A DNA stretch of 64,000 nt from Crocinitomicaceae bacterium (GTDB lineage Bacteria; Bacteroidota; Bacteroidia; Flavobacteriales_G; Salibacteraceae), in NCBI GenBank assembly GCA_002707155.1, contig PAME01000001.1, positions 480,029 to 544,028 on the forward strand, read 5' to 3'. The translations under genes were made by a program, and so were the position numbers. Below are positions 27,611-36,754 of this stretch, piece after piece (within the stretch, counting starts at the first letter, position 1; each line of letters starts with the position of its first letter). The notes under the pieces are model-generated. The model saw nothing but the letters and a program-made list of their open reading frames with translations. It ran no database searches and was not told the origin of the DNA.

Positions 27611-28020
27611 ACTTCTTTAAGGGTTATTTGTCTGTCTGTCTGTCTGTCTGATACAGTACTTTTTTCGGATAATAAATCCAATAATTGTGCATTTTGCTTC
27701 TTGAGCAGGTTTATTTCTACTCTTAGTGATTCAATCATTTGTTGCATCAAAGTAAACATAGTGGCATCCCTGTCACTTTGAACAAGTACTTGCTCATTTT
27801 GAGAAATGGGCTTTTCTTCTAATACCCCTTTTGCTAAGTACAGAATATCAACTTCTAGAATACGAGAAAGCTCGACAATTCTTGACCAATGAACTTTGCA
27901 ATTACCTGCTTCAAAATTTGAATAGGCTTTTTGGGAAAGACCCAATCGGCCTCCCAAATATTCTTGTGAATAGCCTTTTTTAATTCTTAAATCTTTAATT
28001 CTAGTTAGTATCGATTTCAT
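27598..28020 (-). CDS. XRE-family HTH regulator with C-terminal coiled coil
   Basis: A 140-residue DNA-binding protein. The helix-turn-helix covers about 5-62 (RIKDLRIKKGYSQEYLGGRL, then LSQKAYSNFEAGNCKVHWSR). It is followed by a linker and a probable coiled coil (about 95-120, MIESLRVEINLLKKQNAQLL) for dimerisation. The last codons contain a (CAGA)5 tract at 27631-27650, encoding DRQTDRQ, and overlap the end of the EnvC-like gene by 13 bp. It is transcribed toward that gene and divergently from the T9SS relic. Targets are unknown. Confidence 0.88.
   Translation of the reverse strand: MKSILTRIKDLRIKKGYSQEYLGGRLGLSQKAYSNFEAGNCKVHWSRIVELSRILEVDILYLAKGVLEEKPISQNEQVLVQSDRDATMFTLMQQMIESLRVEINLLKKQNAQLLDLLSEKSTVSDRQTDRQITLKEVYLN
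27631..27650. repeat. Tetranucleotide tract (TCTG)5
   Basis: Five perfect copies of TCTG (CAGA on the coding strand) inside the 3' end of the XRE gene. The unit is not a multiple of three, so gain or loss of one copy would change the reading frame of the last residues. Confidence 0.95.
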
Positions 28021-28139
28021 ATGTTGGTTTTAGAAGTAATGCTACTTAATTAGAAGCTATGCTTCTAAGATAGAGTACAGCTTCTTGACATTCAACTGAT
28101 TTCAAACGCTCTTTGCATTCCAAATTTAATTGAATCAAA

Positions 28140-28618
28140 ATGAAAACAGCAACTTTATCAATACTTCTATCCTTCTTTTATTTAACGGTAAGCGCGCAAC
28201 AAACCAAATGGGCCATCAATAATGATATAGTCGATTATCAAGCTGGTACAAGTACACCATTGCCCACCACAAACTCGCCCGACCATACCCAAAATGCTGT
28301 TCATGACGATCAAGGTATTTTAGAATTGTATGCTGCTGATGGCGCTATATATGACGCAGCAGGGAATTTATTGGTGCAACAGTTTAATCCTAAAAAGTCG
28401 CAGGAAAATGCACGGTATCTCTTGAAATAGGAGACGAAAAAACAATAAGTACACTACAAATTACCAACCTGCAAGGACAAACTGTTTATTCATCGATAAA
28501 TAAGGTTAGTCAATCAATGGAGATAGACATCAGCAGCTTTTCGGTTGGCATATACACAGTTTTATTATTAGACAGCGAGGGAATGTTGTCTACAAGGAAA
28601 CTGGTTGTCGTTGAATAA
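28140..28618 (+). pseudogene. Broken T9SS cargo gene (signal peptide + sorting domain, frameshifted)
   Basis: The open frame from 28140 encodes a signal peptide (MKTATLSILLSFFYLTVSAQ) and about 60 residues like the start of Bacteroidota propeller proteins (WAINNDIVDYQAG, HDDQGILELYAADGAIYDAA). It then reaches FNPKKSQ and runs out of frame to a TAG at 28428. In the -1 frame the sequence continues as KCTVSLEIGDEKTISTLQIT, ..NLQGQTVYSS.., DISSFSVGIYTVLLL, RKLVVVE and a TAA at 28616. This is a type A Por secretion (T9SS) C-terminal domain. One extra G at the GG of 28402-28403 would restore NPKKSQGKCTVSL. The mature part is far too short for a cargo protein, so an internal deletion is also likely. 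Confidence 0.82.
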
Positions 28619-28788
28619 TGCAATTTTTATTGTACTTAAATAAGGACTACGACATTCAAGGTCTCTTGATTTATGATTGTTAATCTCTATTATTTAATCT
28701 GTTGGGATTGAAGTTTTTTGTTAAGTGTGAAAGTCTTCATAAATACATTTTAGAACAGGCATTAATCTACCTAACCTAGAATAAATCC

Positions 28789-28796
28789 TAAATTTG
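28789..28796 (+). promoter_or_regulatory. -7 box upstream of the PurF-type gene
   Basis: TAAATTTG is an exact TAnnTTTG match 36 bp before the ATG at 28833, and within the upstream extension of that frame. This supports the shorter start. Confidence 0.5.
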
Positions 28797-28832
28797 TGGG
28801 GCAACATTTATAAACATTGCCACAATAATTCT

Positions 28833-30734
28833 ATGAGTGATTTCATAAAACACGAATGCGGTATCGCCCTCATTCGATTACTCAAACCACTAGACTACTA
28901 CCAAAAAAAATACGGAACGGCTCATTACGGCCTCAACAAATTGTACTTGCTCATGGAAAAGCAACACAATAGGGGGCAAGATGGAGTAGGCGTGGCAAAC
29001 ATCAAGTTGGATGTTGCTCCAGGAAAACGATACATTTCGAGACAGCGGTCGATTTCTAACAAGCCCATTCAAGACGTTTTTGAACACATTTATAAGCGTT
29101 TCGAGGAACGAATTGGCGATAACCATGAATTGGGAAAAGACCCTTATTGGCTGAAAGAAAATGCACCTTTTAGTGGTGAAATCTTTCTAGGTCATTTAAG
29201 ATACGGTACTTATGGTAAAAACACCATTGAATCTTGCCATCCTTTCTTAAGGCAGAATAACTGGAAGACCAGGAACTTAGTTGTTGCAGGTAACTTTAAC
29301 ATGACCAATGTTGATGAGCAATTTGATTTACTGGTAAAGCTTGGTCAACACCCAAAAGAAAAAGCCGATACGGTAACCGTTTTGGAAAAAATTGGTCATT
29401 TCTTAGATGTAGAAAACGAAGAATTGTTTGCAAAGTATAAATCGTTGGGTTATTCAAATCAAGAGATTACGGAGAAGATTTCAGAAAACTTGGATGTTCC
29501 TAAAATCTTGAAACACGCCGCAGAGGATTTTGACGGTGGTTATGTAATGTCAGGAATGATGGGGCACGGAGATGCCTTTGTTTTTAGAGATCCTTATGGA
29601 ATTCGACCGGCGTTTTATTATCAAGATGACGAAATTGCTGTAGTGGCTTCTGAGCGTCCAGCCATTCAAACGGCATTGAATATTAAGGCAGAACAGGTAA
29701 AAGAATTGGGTCCCGGAAATGCTTTGATTCTGAAGAAAAACGGGAGTATTTCGGAAGAGAATATCATCAAAAGCATTGCAAAGACCTCTTGTACGTTTGA
29801 GCGTATATATTTCTCCCGAGGGAGTGATTTAGATATTTATAAAGAGCGCAAAAACTTAGGCCGTTCATTAGTGCCTCAAGTTATGAAAGCCATTGAAAGT
29901 GATTATAAAAATGCAGTGTTTTCGTTTATTCCAAATACAGCAGAGACCTCTTTTCTTGGGCTTGTAGAAGGAATGAACACTTTGCTTAATGAGCAAAAAG
30001 CCAAAAAATTAGTAAAGCTGGGTAACACCATTACCCAAAAGGAAATTGAGGCGATTTTAAACCAACAGATTCGAGTAGAGAAAGTGGCGATTAAAGATGC
30101 CAAACTAAGAACCTTTATTACTCAAGACGATGGCCGTGACGATCTGGTTGCGCACGTTTACGACATTACCTACGGCTCTATTGTTCCTAAAAAAGATGCG
30201 CTAGTGATGATAGATGATTCTATTGTTCGTGGTACAACCCTCGAAAAAAGCATCATACGCATGTTGGATCGTTTGGACCCAAAGCAAATAGTGATTGTTT
30301 CTTCTGCGCCGCAAATTCGCTATCCCGACTGCTACGGAATTGATATGGCAAGAATGGGCGATTTTATTGCCTTTAGAGCAGCTGTTGAATTGCATAAAGA
30401 GCGCGGAAACGAAAAAATCTTGAAGAAGGTTTACAAAAAAGCAAAAGAACAGTTGGCCTTACCAATGGATGAGCAAATCAATGTTGTAAAGGAGATTTAC
30501 GCTGCTTTTAAAATGGAGGAAATTTCAGACAAAGTAGCCCAATTGGTAACTCCGCCGGATTGCAAGGCAGAGGTAAAGGTTATTTTTCAATCTATTGAAG
30601 GCTTGCACATTGCCTGTCCTAACCATTCGGGTGATTGGTATTTCTCTGGCGATTACCCTACTCCAGGGGGTAGTCGAGTAGTGAACAAGTCTTATCAGTA
30701 TTATTTCGAAGGAAATAACGAAAGGGCATACTAG
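28833..30734 (+). CDS. Amidophosphoribosyltransferase-type class II glutamine amidotransferase
   Basis: A 633-residue enzyme combining an N-terminal nucleophile glutaminase with a phosphoribosyltransferase, the PurF reaction that makes phosphoribosylamine for purine synthesis. I chose ATG 28833 because Cys9 (MSDFIKHECGIAL) is then preceded by a short propeptide; the frame from 28794 would start inside a promoter box. Motifs: EKQHNRGQDGVGVA near 46, GHLRYGTYG near 120, RDPYGIRPAFYY near 255, and the PRPP loop ALVMIDDSIVRGTT near 455-470. It is about 130 residues longer than E. coli PurF, a longer variant I associate with Bacteroidota, so a canonical purF may exist elsewhere. Confidence 0.88.
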   Translation: MSDFIKHECGIALIRLLKPLDYYQKKYGTAHYGLNKLYLLMEKQHNRGQDGVGVANIKLDVAPGKRYISRQRSISNKPIQDVFEHIYKRFEERIGDNHELGKDPYWLKENAPFSGEIFLGHLRYGTYGKNTIESCHPFLRQNNWKTRNLVVAGNFNMTNVDEQFDLLVKLGQHPKEKADTVTVLEKIGHFLDVENEELFAKYKSLGYSNQEITEKISENLDVPKILKHAAEDFDGGYVMSGMMGHGDAFVFRDPYGIRPAFYYQDDEIAVVASERPAIQTALNIKAEQVKELGPGNALILKKNGSISEENIIKSIAKTSCTFERIYFSRGSDLDIYKERKNLGRSLVPQVMKAIESDYKNAVFSFIPNTAETSFLGLVEGMNTLLNEQKAKKLVKLGNTITQKEIEAILNQQIRVEKVAIKDAKLRTFITQDDGRDDLVAHVYDITYGSIVPKKDALVMIDDSIVRGTTLEKSIIRMLDRLDPKQIVIVSSAPQIRYPDCYGIDMARMGDFIAFRAAVELHKERGNEKILKKVYKKAKEQLALPMDEQINVVKEIYAAFKMEEISDKVAQLVTPPDCKAEVKVIFQSIEGLHIACPNHSGDWYFSGDYPTPGGSRVVNKSYQYYFEGNNERAY

Positions 30735-30736
30735 AT

Positions 30737-31675
30737 CTAAAACGGCAACTTTCCCAAGTCTACATTTCCTCCGCTAAGAATTAATGCAATACGTTTTTCT
30801 TTAAAAAATGCCTTTCGTTTTAAAACCAGCGCAAGCACAGTTGCTGAGCTAGGTTCCACAACAATTTTCAGATGCTGATAAATCAGTTTCATTGCTGCGA
30901 CAATCTCTTCGTCTGTCACCAAGTTAATTTCTGAAACGTGTTGTTTTATAATCTCAAAATTTATTGGTCCTAGGGATGTTAACAATCCATCGGCTATCGT
31001 ATTTGGATGCTCCGAAGTAATTAGAATACCAGTTTGAAAGGAACGGTATGCATCGTCTGCACCTTCTGGTTCAGCGCCAATTACTGTAGTTTTTGGAGAA
31101 AAATACTTTGCCGCTAAGGCACTTCCTGCCAATAAACCACCTCCACCAACTGGCGTTATTACGAAATCAAGAGCATCAAGCTCTTCAAGGATTTCTTTGG
31201 CACATGTTGCCTGACCTTCAATGATCCAATCGTGGTTGTAAGGAGGTATAAATACGGCCTTTGTTTTTTGTTGAATTGTTGCTAAAGTGTCTTCTCTTGC
31301 TTGCAGTATTGCTTCGCAAAAAGTAACTATTGCTCCGTATCCTTTGGTTGCATCAACTTTAGCCTGCGGAGCAGTTTTCGGCATTACAATGTAGGCCTTA
31401 GTGCCTAATAATTGAGCTGCAAGCGCTACAGCTTGGGCGTGGTTTCCGCTAGAGTGTGTGCAAAGTCCATTTTTCAGTTCTTCTTTGCTCAATTGTAGCG
31501 CAAAATTTAGCGCTCCTCGAGCTTTAAATGCACCAATTTTCTGAAAGTTTTCACACTTAAAGTAAAGCGCTGCTCCAGTCAATCCATTCAGTATCGAGCT
31601 TGTTAATATTGGTGTATTGTGAATATAGGGTTGAATCCGTTGATGTGCAGATTCAATATGCTTTTTAGAAACCAC
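30737..31675 (-). CDS. PLP-dependent serine/threonine dehydratase-like enzyme
   Basis: A 312-residue fold-type II PLP enzyme. The PLP lysine is in KIGAFKARGA (Lys51). The SSGNHAQAVALAA segment near 75-90 binds the substrate carboxylate, and the glycine loop GGGGLLAGSALAA is near 177. The C-terminal SGGNVDLGKL is typical of the threonine dehydratase/serine racemase group. There is no C-terminal ACT domain, so it is of the short, catabolic or racemase-like type rather than regulated IlvA. Stops of this gene and the PurF-type gene are 2 bp apart (convergent). Dehydratase versus racemase cannot be decided here. Confidence 0.88.
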   Translation of the reverse strand: MVSKKHIESAHQRIQPYIHNTPILTSSILNGLTGAALYFKCENFQKIGAFKARGALNFALQLSKEELKNGLCTHSSGNHAQAVALAAQLLGTKAYIVMPKTAPQAKVDATKGYGAIVTFCEAILQAREDTLATIQQKTKAVFIPPYNHDWIIEGQATCAKEILEELDALDFVITPVGGGGLLAGSALAAKYFSPKTTVIGAEPEGADDAYRSFQTGILITSEHPNTIADGLLTSLGPINFEIIKQHVSEINLVTDEEIVAAMKLIYQHLKIVVEPSSATVLALVLKRKAFFKEKRIALILSGGNVDLGKLPF

Positions 31676-31684
31676 TAGATGCTT

Positions 31685-32212
31685 CTACTTTGAACCGGCA
31701 AAGGTTAGCTTTAATGGAAACTCAGGAAGATCCTCCAATCTAATGTTAATGGTAGCATTTAGCGCATTTCCATTGAAAGTTCCATTACTGGTGGATAGAA
31801 CAGTAATGTCCCCAAAACCATCTACTGTCATTTTTTGAGCATTAAACGTAAAAGCATCTTCTGCTGTAAGTTCGCCAGTCAATTCGTACCTAGTATCTAA
31901 AAAGGTAAAGTTTACACCTAAGCCATTAGCATTGCTTCCCTGAATAAATATGTTTACTGGTAAATCGGTTTCTTCCGTTTTGAAAGGGTTAGATGGGTTC
32001 GGAAATGAAATAACTCCGTCGTAGGTTCCAACGTAACTCTTTCGAATCTCCTCTTCGCACAACTCACCAGTGTATAAGAAATTACAATTGCAAACGCCTT
32101 CTCGTTTTTCACAAGTAGCTTCGTTTTTACAATCTAACTTCCTGCATTTGTTGCAAGCACTCGAGAACACGACCAGCAGTGCTATAATACCTAAATTGAA
32201 TAATCTTTTCAT
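31685..32212 (-). CDS. Lipoprotein with EGF-like Cys cluster
   Basis: A 175-residue lipoprotein. ATG 32212 gives MKRLFNLGIIALLVVFSSAC (Cys20), whereas the longer frame would start inside dut. Behind the anchor is a six-cysteine EGF-like module (CRKLDCKNEATCEKREG, then VCNCNFLYTGELC). A beta-rich domain (YVGTYDGVISFPNPSNP, NGTFNGNALNATINIRLEDL) then resembles the C-terminal half of the PKD lipoprotein at 5375-6034. It starts 4 bp after the dut stop, so it is read from the same transcript. Probably surface or outer-membrane located; function unknown. Confidence 0.82.
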   Translation of the reverse strand: MKRLFNLGIIALLVVFSSACNKCRKLDCKNEATCEKREGVCNCNFLYTGELCEEEIRKSYVGTYDGVISFPNPSNPFKTEETDLPVNIFIQGSNANGLGVNFTFLDTRYELTGELTAEDAFTFNAQKMTVDGFGDITVLSTSNGTFNGNALNATINIRLEDLPEFPLKLTFAGSK

Positions 32213-32216
32213 CTTT

Positions 32217-32651
32217 TTATTTTTTTCCAGTATGACCAAATCCGCCATCACCTCTTTCAGTTTCTGAAAGAACTTCAACAGCTTTCCATTCTACAGTTTC
32301 ATGTTTTGCTACAACGAGCTGCGCAATTCGCTCACCATCTTCAACAATAAAATTCTGATTTGAACAGTTGCATAAAATTACACCAATATCTCCACGATAA
32401 TCTGCGTCTATTGTTCCTGGTGAATTCAGAACTGTAATTCCATGTTTCGCTGCCAAGCCACTTCTAGGTCGGACTTGCGCCTCAAAACCAGGCTCTAAAG
32501 CAATGTGCAAACCTGTGGGAATAAGGGCTCGCTCTAAGGGTTTTAGCGTTATTGCCGCATCGATATTTGCTCTTAAATCTAGCCCAGCCGATTGTTGAGT
32601 TGCATATGCTGGCAATGGATGTTTGCTTTTATTTATTACCTCAAGATTCAT
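32217..32651 (-). CDS. dut: dUTP diphosphatase (trimeric dUTPase)
   Basis: Hydrolyses dUTP to dUMP and pyrophosphate, protecting DNA from uracil and feeding dTMP synthesis. The 144-residue protein shows all five motifs of the trimeric family: I AGLDLRA (about 22-28), II RPRSGLA (about 62-68), [16 protein letters not shown] (about 79-91) with the catalytic Asp and uracil-binding segment, [10 protein letters not shown] (about 106-113), and [11 protein letters not shown] (about 133-142). The start overlaps the flippase gene stop by 11 bp. Confidence 0.97.
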   Translation of the reverse strand: MNLEVINKSKHPLPAYATQQSAGLDLRANIDAAITLKPLERALIPTGLHIALEPGFEAQVRPRSGLAAKHGITVLNSPGTIDADYRGDIGVILCNCSNQNFIVEDGERIAQLVVAKHETVEWKAVEVLSETERGDGGFGHTGKK

Positions 32652-34134
32652 TTGTAATTGTTTTAGTCATTTTTATTTCGGACCAATAGACAAAGCCCAC
32701 AAAAAGCAGGACGGCAAACGTAGCAATCAAATATTGAAATCCGTATTCATTTTGCATCCATGTTCCAAGGTAAAAAAGTACAAGAGCCAGTGCAAGGTAG
32801 CTCCCAACTTTCTTGAGGTTATAAGGAACAGGAAAGTGACGTTGCCCAAGTAGATAAGAGCTAATTACCATTAATGCATATACTACAAGTGTTGTCCAAG
32901 CAGAACCCATGTAGCCCAAAATCGGAATTAAAATAACATTCAAAACAATGGTAATAATGGCACCACCAATTGCTATGTATGCCCCGTATTTTGTTTTGTC
33001 CGTCATTTTGTACCAAATCGATTGATTAAAATAAATACCCAAACAAATGTTAGCCAACAACAGAATTGGAACCACTTTTAATCCTACCCAATATTCAGGG
33101 TTAGGGATAAAAAATTTGATGATATCAAGATATAGAGTAACTCCAAGGAAAATAAGGCCGCATACTGCTACGAAGTAGTTCATCACGTTTGCATACACCT
33201 CGGGCGCATCTTTGTTTTTAGCCTGCGCAAAGAAAAACGGTTCGGCGGCGTATCTAAATGCTTGAATAAAGAGCGTGATAATGATGGATAATTTGTAACA
33301 TGCGCCGTAAATCCCTAATTGACTCATGGCTTCCAATTCGCCAAGGGTATCAAAAAGTAAATATTTTAATAGAATACGATCGAGTGTTTCGTTAACAATA
33401 CCCGCTAACCCAGCAATCAATAAGGGAGAGCCATAGATCAATAGCTTCTTTAGCAAGGAAAGATTAAAGGTTAATTTTATTCCATAAAAAGTGGGTAAGC
33501 TCATTAGTATTTTAAAAACACTTGCTGCCAAATTGGAGATAAAAACGTAGCCAACACCAATCTCTGGGTTGTATAGTGCATCAATAATAAAATTTGTTTC
33601 TCCGGCCTGATAGCTCGTCATGCAATAACCCAAGAAAAAGAAATTCAAAGCCACATTTACGACAACAGAACTTAAATTAATACTGGCAAAACGAAGCGGT
33701 TTATTTTGGTGCCTTAACCTTGCCAAAGGAATGGCCGATATAGCATCTAGACCAATAATGATTGCAAACCAGACTACATATTCGGAGTGGTTGGGGTATT
33801 TTAACCAATCTGCAATACCTTGTTGGAAGAAGATTGCCGTAGCAATGAAAATCAAACTGGTAGTGGCAATGGATCGTATAATGGTTCCAAACACCAACGA
33901 TTCTTCACTGCCTTCTTTATTGGTGAAACGGAAATAGGCAGTTTCCATTCCATAGGTCAAAAGGATTACCAAAAAGGCAACATAAGCGTACATTTCGGTG
34001 ATAATTCCATATTGATTGGTGGAATAGAGCGCGGTATGCAGCGGAACTAGAGCATAGTTCAAAAAGCGAGGCAAAATGCTGCTCAATCCGTAAAGTGCTG
34101 TTTGTCCAGCTAATTTTTTAATGATTTCTGCCAA
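32641..34134 (-). CDS. Polysaccharide/oligosaccharide flippase (Wzx/MATE-like)
   Basis: A 497-residue integral membrane protein of the MOP superfamily that flips lipid-linked oligosaccharides across the inner membrane. The whole length is hydrophobic, consistent with about 14 helices ([20 protein letters not shown] near 47, [20 protein letters not shown] near 307, and a closing [20 protein letters not shown]). The N-terminus [20 protein letters not shown] is the standard start of this family in Bacteroidota. It is the first gene of a unit with dut and the EGF-like lipoprotein. Which glycan it handles is unknown. Confidence 0.9.
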   Translation of the reverse strand: MAEIIKKLAGQTALYGLSSILPRFLNYALVPLHTALYSTNQYGIITEMYAYVAFLVILLTYGMETAYFRFTNKEGSEESLVFGTIIRSIATTSLIFIATAIFFQQGIADWLKYPNHSEYVVWFAIIIGLDAISAIPLARLRHQNKPLRFASINLSSVVVNVALNFFFLGYCMTSYQAGETNFIIDALYNPEIGVGYVFISNLAASVFKILMSLPTFYGIKLTFNLSLLKKLLIYGSPLLIAGLAGIVNETLDRILLKYLLFDTLGELEAMSQLGIYGACYKLSIIITLFIQAFRYAAEPFFFAQAKNKDAPEVYANVMNYFVAVCGLIFLGVTLYLDIIKFFIPNPEYWVGLKVVPILLLANICLGIYFNQSIWYKMTDKTKYGAYIAIGGAIITIVLNVILIPILGYMGSAWTTLVVYALMVISSYLLGQRHFPVPYNLKKVGSYLALALVLFYLGTWMQNEYGFQYLIATFAVLLFVGFVYWSEIKMTKTITNES

Positions 34135-34264
34135 GCTATATCTTTATTTTAGGACGATTATCTGGTTGTATGAAACCTATCCCACTAACCATTCAAAGGT
34201 GTAAAAGTAGAGGTGACAAATTTGTTGCTAGCAGAGGTTTTTTTAACATTGAGAATTGGGCGAC

Positions 34265-35455
34265 TTAAAATGGAAAAACGGAGACGAGTTCTCCAGCCTC
34301 ATACTGCTTTTTGTCAGCAGGAATTTGAGTGATTGCATTGGCCAACGCAAAGGTGTGCATCATATTACTGCTTTGTCCGTCAAGGATTTCGATTTTACCA
34401 TTTTCTATCTTCGATTTTAGTAACAGTTCTCTAGATCCCTTTACTTGAAAACTTGAACTCAGCGGAAGTCGCAGTGGCCGGATTTTAGGGTACCTAGCAC
34501 CAACAAATTTTTGAATAGCCGGCCTCAAATAATAGTAAAAACAAGTCATAGCTGCAGCAGGATTTCCCGGTAATGCAAAGATACTACAGTATCCTTTTTT
34601 GCCAAAGAAGAAAGGTTTTCCCGGTTTTTGGTTCACTTTGTAAAACAGAGTTTCTACCTTCAATTCGTCAAGTGCTTTGCCCACAAAATCATAGTCCCCA
34701 ACTGAAATTCCACCAGTAAGCACTATAAAATCGTTTTTTTGAATTTGTTCTTCAATGGCAATTAATGTAGCAGAATAATTATCTGGAATTCCACTTATAA
34801 TTGAAGGTTGAACGCCCTCATTTCTAAAAGCACTTGCCAAAGCAATAGCGTTTGACTCGTATATTTTTCCAGATTCAAGCGGTTTTCCTGCTTCAATTAA
34901 TTCATTACCAGTAGTAAGAATTGAAACCTTAGGTTTAGTATAAGTTTTGACCTTACTAAGACCCAATGAAGCTAGGTAGCCAATTGCTGCAGGGGTTAAT
35001 TTTTCACCTTTTTGAAGGGCTATTTCGCCTTTTTTTATTTGCTCACCCTGGCTTCTTATATTTTGAAAAAAAGCCGATCCCTCTTCTTCAATGGTAATTT
35101 GGTCGCCGGCATTTTTTATGTGTTCTTGCATAATTACCAATGTTCCATTTGCAGGAACAGGAGCTCCAGTGAAGATGCGATAGCATTGATTTTTTAAAAG
35201 TTCAGTGGGAATAACATCCCCAGCTTTAACTTCCAGTGTTTGAATGAAATTTCGGGTTCCGTTTTCATAGTCTTCCATCCGAAAAACGTAGCCGTCCATT
35301 GCCGAATTATTAAACCCAGGTAAATCGATAGGGGAGATAATAGTCTCTGCTAAATAGTTGTTATTAGAGTCTATCAGTTGTTGCGAAACCACTTCTCCAA
35401 TATTTACTTCACTAATTATCTTTTCGAGTGCCGATGCTATCGAGATTAAATTCAT
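34265..35455 (-). CDS. moeA: Molybdopterin molybdotransferase MoeA
   Basis: Inserts molybdate into adenylylated molybdopterin, the last step of molybdenum cofactor synthesis. The 396-residue protein shows the MoeA order: N-terminal domain with PGFNNSAMDGYVFR (about 45-58), domain II, the MogA-like domain III with SILTTGNELIEAGKPLESGK (about 180-199), TGGISVGDYDFVGKAL and ALPGNPAAAMTCFYYYLRP, and the C-terminal domain IV. The ATG overlaps the upstream DUF2141 stop as ATGA. No other moa or mob gene is in the window. Confidence 0.95.
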   Translation of the reverse strand: MNLISIASALEKIISEVNIGEVVSQQLIDSNNNYLAETIISPIDLPGFNNSAMDGYVFRMEDYENGTRNFIQTLEVKAGDVIPTELLKNQCYRIFTGAPVPANGTLVIMQEHIKNAGDQITIEEEGSAFFQNIRSQGEQIKKGEIALQKGEKLTPAAIGYLASLGLSKVKTYTKPKVSILTTGNELIEAGKPLESGKIYESNAIALASAFRNEGVQPSIISGIPDNYSATLIAIEEQIQKNDFIVLTGGISVGDYDFVGKALDELKVETLFYKVNQKPGKPFFFGKKGYCSIFALPGNPAAAMTCFYYYLRPAIQKFVGARYPKIRPLRLPLSSSFQVKGSRELLLKSKIENGKIEILDGQSSNMMHTFALANAITQIPADKKQYEAGELVSVFPF

Positions 35456-35859
35456 TCAAGTTTAAATTTAATGGTTTGACTAGAGTCTATCTTAACTAGC
35501 GTTTCGGCGTAAGCGGGTTTTCCGAAAAAACCCCGAGCATTATTCGAAAAGCCATAAACTTCGGTTGGGGCTCCAAAAAAGTTTAAATCAAGTTTTTTAT
35601 TTGAGTTTTCATCTTGATACGCAGAAAACCCATAACCACCGGCCTGAAGTTTCAGGGTTGCGCTTGCCGCCCTGTTTTCAATAGGGATTACAAGTTTAAG
35701 CACCTCTTTTTCAAAATCATTTTGAACCAATAACATTATAGAACCATTATTAGTTTGTAGGTTTTCAAACTGGATAGTAACCACATTCCAAACCTGACCT
35801 TGAGTCGTTTGTCCAAGAAGGAGAAAAAGCAGTACTAAAAAAGTTCCTATAGATTGCAT
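35452..35859 (-). CDS. DUF2141 domain secreted protein
   Basis: A 135-residue protein. I chose ATG 35859, giving signal peptide MQSIGTFLVLLFLLLGQTTQ; the longer frame adds eight polar residues. The domain has the features of the DUF2141 family: NGSIMLLVQNDF, then GGYGFSAYQDENSNKKLDLN and a closing IDSSQTIKFKLE strand. The family is periplasmic or secreted and of unknown role. It overlaps moeA by 4 bp. Confidence 0.85.
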   Translation of the reverse strand: MQSIGTFLVLLFLLLGQTTQGQVWNVVTIQFENLQTNNGSIMLLVQNDFEKEVLKLVIPIENRAASATLKLQAGGYGFSAYQDENSNKKLDLNFFGAPTEVYGFSNNARGFFGKPAYAETLVKIDSSQTIKFKLE

Positions 35860-35958
35860 AAATTCGTGAAAATGTAAAGTCAAATGTGCTTGTAAAAAGT
35901 TAGGAAAACAAGTATTGCTAAAATACTTAGGACTGTTTAACGTGCTGCCTAACTATCG

Positions 35959-35966
35959 TAAATTTG
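35959..35966 (+). promoter_or_regulatory. -7 box upstream of the YceI-like lipoprotein
   Basis: TAAATTTG, an exact TAnnTTTG match, ends 19 bp before the ATG at 35986. Confidence 0.5.
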
Positions 35967-35985
35967 TAAAATAAAAAAAATAATT

Positions 35986-36642
35986 ATGAAATTAAATAAT
36001 GGAATATTATTCGCAGCAGCCCTGGCCCTCGCGGCTTGTGGTTCAGAAGGCGGAAATGAAGCATCAAAAACAGAAAAAAAAGAAATAAAGTTAGCAGAGG
36101 AAGTTTGCAACTATTCTTATAACGCTGAGAGTGTTACAGCATCTTGGACAGCGTTTAAATTCACAGAGAAAGCAGGTGTTGGCGGAAAATTTGACTCTGT
36201 AATCGTATCGACTAGTGGTTCGGTTGATTCTCCAGAGAAGATGCTTGGTGAGCTGAAATTTGAAATACCAATTAGTTCCACAAATACCAATAACCCCGAT
36301 AGAGACATGAAAATTATCGAATACTTTTTTGGTACGCTATCGAATACAGAGATGATTTCTGGAAATATTGTTAGTGCGAAGGGAAATAACGAAGAGGGAA
36401 CTGCTATGGTCAACCTTTCCATGAACGATAAAACGTTTCAACAAGAGGTTAATTACAAAATCGAAGGAGCTCAGGTAAGTTTAATGGGGACTATTGATGT
36501 TGGAAACTGGAACGGAAATGATGCAATTGCCGCTTTAAACAAAGTTTGTGACGACCTTCATAAAGGCGAGGATGGTATTTCAAAGCTTTGGCCAACTGTT
36601 GATATCTCCATCGTAGCCCTGTTGGATAAGAGCTGCAACTAG
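35986..36642 (+). CDS. YceI-like lipoprotein
   Basis: A 218-residue lipoprotein with lipobox AAAC (Cys18) and an acidic/Lys linker. The domain resembles YceI: VTASWTAFKFTEKAGVGGKF (about 50-70) is close to the YceI opening, followed by a beta-barrel with SPEKMLGELKFEIPISSTNT and a C-terminal helix-strand. YceI proteins bind lipidic molecules such as polyprenyls in the periplasm. The similarity is by motif only. Single gene with its own promoter box. Confidence 0.78.
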   Translation: MKLNNGILFAAALALAACGSEGGNEASKTEKKEIKLAEEVCNYSYNAESVTASWTAFKFTEKAGVGGKFDSVIVSTSGSVDSPEKMLGELKFEIPISSTNTNNPDRDMKIIEYFFGTLSNTEMISGNIVSAKGNNEEGTAMVNLSMNDKTFQQEVNYKIEGAQVSLMGTIDVGNWNGNDAIAALNKVCDDLHKGEDGISKLWPTVDISIVALLDKSCN

Positions 36643-36723
36643 TTGAATGTGTGAAATTTCAATGAATTTTTCACCTTTAATTCGGGTCAAAATAAACAAG
36701 TGTATTTTAAGCGAAATAAAGTC

Positions 36724-36754
36724 TTGTTTTGATCGAAAATAAATTCTAAATTTG
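36724..36754 (+). promoter_or_regulatory. rplM-rpsI promoter (-33 TTG, -7 TAAATTTG)
   Basis: TTG at 36724-36726, a 20-nt spacer, then TAAATTTG at 36747-36754. This is the best two-box Bacteroidota promoter on the plus strand in the window, and it stands in front of ribosomal protein genes. Confidence 0.65.

Noticed and set aside
27629-27651. TCTG tract as a CRISPR or VNTR array
   Set aside because: Only five 4-bp units, no spacers and no cas genes; it is a simple tetranucleotide tract inside a coding sequence.
28390-28430. Programmed -1 frameshift in the T9SS relic
   Set aside because: The A-rich site is not a full slippery heptamer (the P-site codon would become a stop, TAA), and no strong downstream stem is evident; a one-base deletion in GGG restores the family consensus exactly.
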